Below are positions 1 to 4,457 of a stretch of 5,209 bases of DNA, in pieces. Position 1 is the stretch's first letter. Each line of letters begins with the position of its first letter. The DNA is from Nitrosopumilales archaeon (GTDB lineage: Archaea > Thermoproteota > Nitrososphaeria > Nitrososphaerales > Nitrosopumilaceae), in assembly GCA_025350175.1 (NCBI GenBank), contig JANXYF010000021.1, forward strand, positions 1 through 5,209, read 5' to 3'. The position numbers were made by a program, and so were the translations under genes. The notes under the pieces are model-generated. The model saw nothing but the letters and a program-made list of their open reading frames with translations. It searched no databases and was not told the DNA's origin.

Positions 1-248
1 AAATATTTTCCAGCGATTATTGTTGGAATGGCAAAAGGAGTACTAAACGGATCTGGTGAAAAGAGCATGATGAATCCTATCTTTGTTATCTTTTTTCCTG
101 GTGATGGAGCCCTCTGGACTGCCCCCATTGCACGGGCAACCCCTCTGTCGTCTAATGTTCCAAGTTCAGAGTAAATCTTTGCTCTTCTATGAAGGGAATC
201 TCTAACTTTCTTTATTTTATCAATACCTGTCTTAACCCCTTCATCCAT
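1..248 (-). CDS. Unrecognised protein, N-terminal part (runs off left edge)
   Basis: This is an open frame on the minus strand starting at ATG 248-246 and still open at position 1, giving 82 complete residues that begin MDEGVKTGIDKIKK. Residues 1-30 are rich in Lys, Arg, Asp and Glu and look helical. Around residues 50-56 there is a short SPGKK turn, followed by a hydrophobic, proline-containing stretch (about residues 58-79, GFIMLF to IIAGKY) that may be a membrane segment or the start of one. I do not recognise the family and assign no function. The codon pattern and the charged-then-hydrophobic composition look genuinely coding. The frame stays open upstream to about 332, but those codons would run into the mntR promoter; ATG 248 is preceded by a weak AGGT and is the best start. 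The gene is divergent from mntR with 115 bp between starts, so it is a candidate target of that regulator. This is inference from position only. Confidence 0.7.
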   Translation of the reverse strand, partial: MDEGVKTGIDKIKKVRDSLHRRAKIYSELGTLDDRGVARAMGAVQRAPSPGKKITKIGFIMLFSPDPFSTPFAIPTIIAGKY

Positions 249-266
249 GGCATACCTTTTTGAAAT

Positions 267-278
267 AATAGTTAAGAT
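267..278 (-). promoter_or_regulatory. Weak TATA-like element for the left-edge gene
   Basis: On the minus strand this reads ATCTTAACTATT. Its AT-rich core lies about 23-27 nt upstream of ATG 248, the distance expected for an archaeal TATA box driving a near-leaderless transcript. The match to a TATA consensus is poor. An AGGT at 257-254 could instead act as a weak ribosome binding site. Confidence 0.3.
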
Positions 279-332
279 TCCACACAAAAGATCACTCACA
301 ACTGGGTTAACATTTCTGATCAACAGATTAGG

Positions 333-340
333 TTATATGA
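333..340 (+). promoter_or_regulatory. TATA box of mntR
   Basis: TTATATGA is centred about 27 nt before ATG 364, the archaeal TATA-to-start-site distance. It implies that transcription begins at or next to the ATG, giving a leaderless mRNA. This is the main reason for choosing ATG 364 over the upstream in-frame ATGs at 247 and 337: the latter lies inside the promoter itself. Confidence 0.65.
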
Positions 341-356
341 TTTCAAATGTAATCAT
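337..356 (+). promoter_or_regulatory. Candidate MntR operator (20-bp inverted repeat)
   Basis: ATGATT (337-342) and AATCAT (351-356) are perfect inverted copies around an 8-base spacer. The symmetry continues inside the spacer (CA at 344-345 against TG at 348-349), so eight of nine base pairs in each arm match around a two-base centre. The element overlaps the 3' half of the TATA box and ends 7 bp before the start codon. DtxR/MntR-family dimers bind palindromes of about this size, and one bound here would block promoter access. Autoregulation by the adjacent gene product is therefore the natural reading, but it is inferred from symmetry and position, not from a match to a known consensus. Confidence 0.5.
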
Positions 357-363
357 CAAAAAT

Positions 364-819
364 ATGAAAGAAAAGCGAGCTGAACGGCTAGAATCGATAA
401 AAGAGGCTCATAAATCGACAAAAACCGATTATTCTAGAATCGAGGACTATCTTGAGGTGATATCTGAACTTGTGGAACTCAAAGGATATGCAAATACTCT
501 AGATATCTCAAGATATCTTAACGTCAGCGCCCCCTCTGTTACAAAAATGGTTCAAAAACTAGGAGATGGGGGATATCTTGAATATGAAAAATACAGACGA
601 ATAAATCTGACACAAAAAGGAACATCATTAGCAGATACTGTAAGGCAAAAGCATGGTACGCTACTTGAATTCTTTAGAATGCTTGGAATAAATCATGAAA
701 TAGCAAATCAGGATGTTGAAGGAGTTGAACATCATCTAAATCCGCAGACTATAAAACAACTAAGAAAGTTTGTTACATTTTTAAAATCAAATCCAAAAAT
801 TTTAGAAAGTTTTCAATAA
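364..819 (+). CDS. mntR: Manganese-dependent transcriptional regulator, DtxR/MntR family
   Basis: This 151-residue protein is predicted to act as a metal-activated DNA-binding repressor of metal-uptake genes. Residues 24-86 form the winged helix; the recognition region around NVSAPSVTKMVQKL (53-66) is very close to B. subtilis MntR. Residues 90-145 form the metal-binding dimerisation domain. With an offset of 20, every metal ligand of B. subtilis MntR is present: D28, E31, H97, E119, E122 and H123 (DVEGVEHHL motif). Asp at the D8-equivalent position argues for manganese rather than the DtxR/IdeR iron type, which has Met there. The C-terminal SH3-like domain of DtxR is absent, as in short MntR proteins. 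The first 20 residues are a Lys/Arg/Glu-rich extension not found in the Bacillus protein. ATG 364 is chosen because a TATA box sits 27 bp upstream; a longer frame from 247 exists but would cross the promoter. The TAA stop abuts the stop of the convergent neighbour. Confidence 0.93.
   Translation: MKEKRAERLESIKEAHKSTKTDYSRIEDYLEVISELVELKGYANTLDISRYLNVSAPSVTKMVQKLGDGGYLEYEKYRRINLTQKGTSLADTVRQKHGTLLEFFRMLGINHEIANQDVEGVEHHLNPQTIKQLRKFVTFLKSNPKILESFQ
795..799 (-). terminator. Possible U-tract terminator for the PINA-like gene
   Basis: On the minus strand a run of five T lies about 21 nt past the stop codon of the 820-2625 gene, within the 3' end of mntR on the opposite strand. Archaeal termination typically uses U-rich tracts. 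The tract is short and unsupported by a hairpin, so this is tentative. If used, the transcript would overlap the mntR 3' coding end in antisense. Confidence 0.3.
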
Positions 820-2625
820 TTAATCATGAACAGTTACCGTGATGTCACTTTTTGACATTACGGCATCAATTAGTCTTTTACCTGCTGTTGATTTTTTTGC
901 AATAATTATCTTGCCGTTCTTTCCAACTCGTGTAGATAAAACATTTCTATCACTGACATAAATCTCTGCATCCATGCCTGACTTTGATATGTCAACTTCT
1001 AAAATGAAGTTATTTCCTGATTCTGACATTTCAAACCATTCTCCACCTCTTGAGGATTGTTCCTTTGGTACTACATCAATGTGAACACCAAGTGTCTTCT
1101 CAAGATCATTTACTGTAGCTCCCCCTCGACCAATTATTGATGGAATGGATTCCTTGTCTACTCGTACTCGTATGCTATTGTTTGATAAAATCTCTATTTC
1201 TGCATCAGAATCAAATCTTCGTATTGTGTCTCTAATTTTTGATTCTGCAAGTTTTTCTATTCCTCCACTTTTGGTCTCTTTTGATATTGGAATGACTATG
1301 TTTTCCTCACCATAAGTATAGATTTCATACTCTAAGACATGGTCTTCGAAATTTCGAATCTCTATGACTGGTCTTGCCAAGTCCTGCTCTGTCATTCCAG
1401 TAGGAACCTTTACTTTGAATTCTAATTCGTATACTTTGGAAACTTGACCTGCTCGAATAAAGACCACTGTATCCAAAATATGTGGAATCATGCCAAGCTC
1501 AACTTTTCCTATGAATCTCTGTATTGCATCAAGAGGAGCATGTGCATGCACAACTCCCACCATTCCAACACCTGCAAGTCTTAGGTCTGAGAATACTCTA
1601 AAATCATGAAATCTTCTTACTTCATCAAATATTGTATAATCTGGTCTGACAAGAAGCAGTATGTCTGCGGCATTTTCAAAACTTCCTTCAAGCTGCGTAT
1701 ACTGTGTTACCTTCCTGCTTACGGAAAGATCTCTTGGTGACTCGAACGTCTTTACTATCTTGCCTTTGTTAGAGTAAAAATCTGCAAGACTTGATGCAAA
1801 AGTACTCTTCCCAGAGCCTGGAGCTCCCGAAATTAGTATTCCTTCAGCTTCTTCAGAGATGCGTTTCATTAATTTTTCAGAAATTGTATACTGTTCTAAT
1901 GACATTTTTACTATGGGGTGAGTTATTGTAATTTCATAACTACTTGAAAACGGTGAATGGGTTACTACTACTCTGAAATCTTTGTATTGTATCACTATAA
2001 CTCCTGATTTTGATATTTCAATTATGCCCAATCGGGTGGCTCTTGACGCTTCCAAAATTTCTTTAGTAATTCCTTCCAAGTATTCTTTTGTCAAAGGTGT
2101 CTCATTAATTTCTACTAGAGAAAATCCTCCTGGCTTTCCTCGTTTTGCAAGAGGTAGAGTTCCTTCCTTGAGATGAATGCTCATAGTTTGATTGTCAAAG
2201 AATTTCTCAAATTCTAAATCTGAAATTTTTATCTGTGGTTTTGAGTAGCTTGTTTTTACTCCTTCTACTTGAGCTACCAGAGCCTGAACATAGTCTGCAG
2301 TGTAAAATGTAGCACCATTCTTTTTTGCAATGTCTTTTATTATTGCATCAATTCTACCATGTCTTGCAAGTTTGATATCCTCCATGCTGGGCCTCTCGCC
2401 TTCAAATCTTAGAATGATATTATTTTTCTCTGCCAGATCACGAATTTTTTTGATCTCTTCAAGACCAACAAAACCGTAATCCTTGTGTTGCGATGCCTGT
2501 GATTGTAATTCGTCTAAAACTGCAACAGGAATTATTATCTCACAATTTGTCAAGGTACCTGCTTCAATTAACTTGGTAATTTCACCGTCTATTATGATGC
2601 TAGTGTCTACTACGTATTTTTCCAT
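820..2625 (-). CDS. PINA-like PIN-domain/hexameric ATPase/KH-domain protein
   Basis: This 601-residue protein has a three-part architecture. Residues 1-125 are a PIN nuclease domain with the expected acidic residues D7 (VVDTS), E39 (LDELQ), D93 (RIDA) and D111 (TADY). A linker of about 130-240 includes a KRGKPGGFSL segment. Residues 240-400 are a PilT/VirB11-type secretion-ATPase-like RecA fold: Walker A GAPGSGKST (267-275), an Asp-box region FESPRDL (294-300), Walker B TIFDE (331-335) and a His box VVHAHAP (358-364). A KH domain at about 484-520 carries the GRGG loop (499-502). The last 60 residues (about 540-601) form a further small domain with a VGKNGK loop that I cannot name. Crenarchaeal PINA is described as a hexameric ATPase with this PIN-ATPase-KH order that acts in Holliday junction migration together with Hjc; the same role is plausible here. 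All catalytic motifs look intact. A TATA-like element 26 bp upstream of ATG 2625 fixes the start. Confidence 0.9.
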   Translation of the reverse strand: MEKYVVDTSIIIDGEITKLIEAGTLTNCEIIIPVAVLDELQSQASQHKDYGFVGLEEIKKIRDLAEKNNIILRFEGERPSMEDIKLARHGRIDAIIKDIAKKNGATFYTADYVQALVAQVEGVKTSYSKPQIKISDLEFEKFFDNQTMSIHLKEGTLPLAKRGKPGGFSLVEINETPLTKEYLEGITKEILEASRATRLGIIEISKSGVIVIQYKDFRVVVTHSPFSSSYEITITHPIVKMSLEQYTISEKLMKRISEEAEGILISGAPGSGKSTFASSLADFYSNKGKIVKTFESPRDLSVSRKVTQYTQLEGSFENAADILLLVRPDYTIFDEVRRFHDFRVFSDLRLAGVGMVGVVHAHAPLDAIQRFIGKVELGMIPHILDTVVFIRAGQVSKVYELEFKVKVPTGMTEQDLARPVIEIRNFEDHVLEYEIYTYGEENIVIPISKETKSGGIEKLAESKIRDTIRRFDSDAEIEILSNNSIRVRVDKESIPSIIGRGGATVNDLEKTLGVHIDVVPKEQSSRGGEWFEMSESGNNFILEVDISKSGMDAEIYVSDRNVLSTRVGKNGKIIIAKKSTAGKRLIDAVMSKSDITVTVHD

Positions 2626-2627
2626 AT

Positions 2628-2647
2628 GTGCTACTCATTTTTAGCAC
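2628..2647 (-). promoter_or_regulatory. Inverted repeat between the TATA element and start of the PINA-like gene
   Basis: GTGCTA (2628-2633) and TAGCAC (2642-2647) are perfect inverted copies around an 8-base spacer, 20 bp overall. The element fills the space between the putative TATA box (2649-2654) and the start codon at 2625. It could be an operator. If transcription started upstream of it, it could also form an mRNA hairpin that hides the start. No binding protein can be named. Confidence 0.4.
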
Positions 2648-2656
2648 CTTTTAACC
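2647..2656 (-). promoter_or_regulatory. TATA-like element of the PINA-like gene
   Basis: On the minus strand this reads GGTTAAAAGG. Its TTAAAA core is centred about 26 nt upstream of ATG 2625, which suits a leaderless start. There is no Shine-Dalgarno sequence in front of the ATG. Confidence 0.5.
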
Positions 2657-2677
2657 ATACCTGTATTTTCTTTAAGA

Positions 2678-2685
2678 ATAATATA
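2678..2685 (+). promoter_or_regulatory. TATA-like element of the receiver/zinc-ribbon gene
   Basis: ATAATATA is centred about 26 nt before ATG 2708, again implying a leaderless transcript. It sits about 22 bp from the divergent TATA element of the PINA-like gene, so the two promoters share an 82-bp region. An alternative TTTAAGAA at 2671-2678 would place the start site about 6-7 nt upstream of the ATG. Confidence 0.5.
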
Positions 2686-2707
2686 GCATGATATTGAAAC
2701 AGATCTC

Positions 2708-3619
2708 ATGTCTGGAAGAAAAAATGATGTCCTAATAATTGAAGATAGTATGGCCATCACTATTTTACTAAGAGATTTTCTAAAAAAACTAGGTTATGAT
2801 AATGTTGAATCATGTACTAACGGAAAGACTGGCATTCGGGTATTTTCTGATCTGGAATCTGCTGGGAAAAAACCAATAGTCCTACTAGATTTTCATCTTC
2901 CAGACATGAATGCAAATGAGGTAATGGCACGTATATTTGACATACGTCCTGATGCGAAAATCATCCTTGAAACTGCCGATTCCAAGTCTGATGAGCAAAT
3001 TAAAGATGCTCTTAGAGGTGGGGCTTATCTCTATATTGAAAAACCCATTAGATTTGAAAATCTCAAAAATGTCTTTGAAACTCTAGAACAAGAGAGAACT
3101 ATTCTTGAAGAAAAACCATCTGATGATCTTGAAATAATTACAACACATCTAAAATCTGCCTCGAGGATGAGTTTTGCAAGACTCTCTGAATATTCTGGTA
3201 CGGAAAATGATCTGTTAAAAAAATATCTCTCACAGCTTGAACATGAAAAAATCATAATGAAGATCTCGGATATAAAAGAAGTCTCATGTCATCAATGTAG
3301 TTCCTTAAGAATTCTTCCTAATTTCTTCTGTCCTGCATGTAAAAGTACCAATTTCATTCAAGGAAAACTAATTGAACATTTCAAATGTGGCAATGTTTCA
3401 GTTGAGAATTCATACAAAGAAAACAAATGCCCAAAATGTCACAAAGAGATTAAGATCCTCGGAGTTGATTACAAGTCTATGGATAATTATTATATCTGTA
3501 AAGACTGTGGAGATAAATTTCCAGAACCTGCACAAGATTACTTTTGTGTAAAATGTAGCAATAGATTTCCATTAGAGAAGGCAAAATGGATTTCAAGTAC
3601 TGGGTATAAAATAGTTTGA
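2708..3619 (+). CDS. Response regulator: receiver domain, winged helix, zinc-ribbon output
   Basis: This is a 303-residue cytoplasmic signalling protein. Residues 7-128 form a receiver domain with the acidic pair E12/D13, phospho-acceptor D61 (VLLDFHLPDM), T89 and K112 (EKP), so it should be phosphorylatable. Residues about 138-190 are predicted to form a winged-helix-like unit. The C-terminal third holds three zinc-ribbon-like clusters: C194/C197 with C208/C211; H224/C227 with C241/C244; and C264/C267 with C280/C283. Receiver proteins with Cys-rich C-terminal output modules are typical of Thaumarchaeota, and this region resembles what is called TackOD1 (thaumarchaeal output domain 1); I could not confirm that by search. 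Such an output may bind DNA, RNA or protein. The gene is convergent with the CheY-like gene (4 bp apart) and near the HPt and sensor genes, which suggests one phosphorelay. The start is set by the upstream TATA element. Confidence 0.88.
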   Translation: MSGRKNDVLIIEDSMAITILLRDFLKKLGYDNVESCTNGKTGIRVFSDLESAGKKPIVLLDFHLPDMNANEVMARIFDIRPDAKIILETADSKSDEQIKDALRGGAYLYIEKPIRFENLKNVFETLEQERTILEEKPSDDLEIITTHLKSASRMSFARLSEYSGTENDLLKKYLSQLEHEKIIMKISDIKEVSCHQCSSLRILPNFFCPACKSTNFIQGKLIEHFKCGNVSVENSYKENKCPKCHKEIKILGVDYKSMDNYYICKDCGDKFPEPAQDYFCVKCSNRFPLEKAKWISSTGYKIV

Positions 3620-3623
3620 TATA

Positions 3624-3983
3624 TTATTTAGTAACCTCAGTGATGGTATCCAATACTTCTTGAAAATTAAATGGTTTTAGAATATACGCCTTGGCTCCTA
3701 AACTCAAACATTCTTTTACAGTGTCTTGATTATCACTAGCTGAAATCATAATTACATTTGCGCCTGGATTGTATTTGATAATTTCTTTGAGCACTGAAAC
3801 TCCATCTTTTTTTGGCATGGCCATATCAAGCAATACAATGTCTGGTTTTACTTTGATGTATTCATCCAAAACTCCAACCCCATTTTGTAACTCTCCAACC
3901 AGATTATGTTTGCCTATTGTTACAATATCTTTCAAAACCATTCTGATGGCATCAGAGTCATCCACTATCATTACACTGGCCAT
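3624..3983 (-). CDS. Single-domain CheY-like response regulator
   Basis: This 119-residue protein is a complete stand-alone receiver domain with no output. All the usual functional residues are present: the acidic pair D8/D9 (MIVDDSD), phospho-acceptor D53 (VLLDMAMPKKDG), S81 (MISAS), Y100 and K103 (LKPF). Receivers of this kind either bind a target such as a motor or enzyme, or relay phosphate to and from an HPt protein. An HPt gene lies 41 bp upstream on the same strand, making the two likely partners. No CheA, CheB or CheR, and no archaellum genes, are in the window, so a chemotaxis role cannot be claimed and I leave the symbol blank. The gene has its own TATA-like element, so it can be transcribed apart from the HPt gene as well as by read-through. 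Confidence 0.92.
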   Translation of the reverse strand: MASVMIVDDSDAIRMVLKDIVTIGKHNLVGELQNGVGVLDEYIKVKPDIVLLDMAMPKKDGVSVLKEIIKYNPGANVIMISASDNQDTVKECLSLGAKAYILKPFNFQEVLDTITEVTK

Positions 3984-4003
3984 AGTATGAATGCAAATAT
4001 GTC

Positions 4004-4011
4004 ATATATAA
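4004..4011 (-). promoter_or_regulatory. TATA box of the CheY-like gene
   Basis: TTATATAT on the minus strand is centred about 25 nt upstream of ATG 3983. It lies in the 41-bp gap between the HPt stop and the CheY start. An 11-bp palindrome, ATATG-T-CATAT (3997-4007), overlaps it, but in such AT-rich sequence this may be chance. Confidence 0.55.
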
Positions 4012-4024
4012 TTAAAAGTGTAAA

Positions 4025-4393
4025 TCAAAGTCCAGTAATGTCAGGATAAGTATCCATTGCCTGCTTTCTAAAATCATCAGTCTCAATGTCTGCATCTCCA
4101 TTGAAAATGAGGCTCATTCTCTGAACAGATTCGAAAATTATTTCATGCGCTCCCTTCAAAACGCCATGGTTTGCGATGTGTTTTAAAATTACGTCACTAA
4201 TCCGAGCAATTTCTCCTAATTTTTCCTGCCCCATCATTGGTGCCAATCCCTTGATCTTATGCATGTGTTTTTCCATCTCTTTTGATTTTTTGTAGAATTG
4301 TTCATCATCAATACATTCAAGGAAGACCTCATTCAAACTGTCTATCTCTGATTGTATCTCCTGTCTTGCAACTTTTAGAAATTCATCAGACAT
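4025..4393 (-). CDS. Stand-alone histidine phosphotransfer (HPt) protein
   Basis: This 122-residue, largely alpha-helical protein has no membrane segment or signal peptide. The HPt signature is clear at residues 43-57: the phospho-accepting H45 in the H-x-I-K-G motif (K48, G49), followed by hydrophobic and small residues and then EKLGEIARISDVI, which aligns with the next helix of the four-helix bundle. HPt proteins carry phosphate between receiver domains, or from a hybrid kinase to a final receiver. The length suits one HPt domain (about 100 residues) plus a short acidic C-terminal tail (DADIETDDF). No kinase, dimerisation or ATP-binding domain is attached, so it is not a CheA. It lies upstream of a CheY-like gene on the same strand and diverges from a membrane sensor gene. 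The start is ATG 4393, placed 25 bp from a TATA-like element. Confidence 0.88.
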   Translation of the reverse strand: MSDEFLKVARQEIQSEIDSLNEVFLECIDDEQFYKKSKEMEKHMHKIKGLAPMMGQEKLGEIARISDVILKHIANHGVLKGAHEIIFESVQRMSLIFNGDADIETDDFRKQAMDTYPDITGL

Positions 4394-4414
4394 TTTGACT
4401 ACTTACTAGATAAC

Positions 4415-4422
4415 AATTATAC
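4415..4422 (-). promoter_or_regulatory. TATA-like element of the HPt gene
   Basis: GTATAATT on the minus strand is centred about 25 nt upstream of ATG 4393, consistent with a leaderless transcript. A stronger-looking TATAAAAG lies 12 bp further upstream (4426-4433). If that one is used instead, the mRNA would have a leader of about 10 nt. Confidence 0.45.
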
Positions 4423-4426
4423 TAAC

Positions 4427-4434
4427 TTTTATAC
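4427..4434 (+). promoter_or_regulatory. TATA box of the sensor gene
   Basis: TTTTATAC is centred about 27 nt upstream of the GTG at 4458, which supports that GTG as a leaderless start. Read on the other strand, the same bases give GTATAAAA, so they could also serve the divergent HPt gene. Confidence 0.5.
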
Positions 4435-4457
4435 CCCGCTGAGTGATTTTTTTATTT

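Noticed and set aside
315..327. Short inverted repeat TCTG-N5-CAGA and the adjoining TGATCA palindrome upstream of mntR
   Set aside because: Four-base arms are expected by chance, there is no symmetry extending outward, and the position is not tied to either promoter as clearly as the 337-356 repeat.
249..332. Upstream extension of the left-edge minus-strand gene, open to a stop at 333-335
   Set aside because: It has no ATG in frame, only TTG/GTG codons, and it would overlap the mntR promoter. The ATG at 248 is a simpler start, though the extension cannot be fully excluded.
247..363. N-terminal extension of mntR from ATG 247 (39 extra residues) or ATG 337
   Set aside because: The added residues have no counterpart in MntR proteins, the ATG at 247 overlaps the start of the divergent gene, and both extensions cross the TATA box and the inverted repeat that fit a start at 364.
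1982..2176. 64-residue plus-strand open frame
   Set aside because: It lies wholly inside the PINA-like gene on the opposite strand, has no promoter or recognisable domain, and its composition looks like an antisense shadow.
3031..3255. 74-residue minus-strand open frame
   Set aside because: It is antisense to the linker and winged-helix part of the receiver-zinc-ribbon gene; the Ser/Phe/Arg-rich sequence has no domain.
3769..3990. 73-residue plus-strand open frame
   Set aside because: It is antisense to the well-supported CheY-like gene and shows no family features.
3997..4007. Palindrome ATATG-T-CATAT before the CheY-like gene as an operator
   Set aside because: It is made almost entirely of A and T in an AT-rich promoter, so chance is a sufficient explanation; noted only with the TATA box.
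3624..4393. Chemotaxis operon (cheY with cheA)
   Set aside because: The HPt protein has no kinase, dimerisation or CheW-like domain, and no other chemotaxis gene is present, so a general phosphorelay is the safer description.
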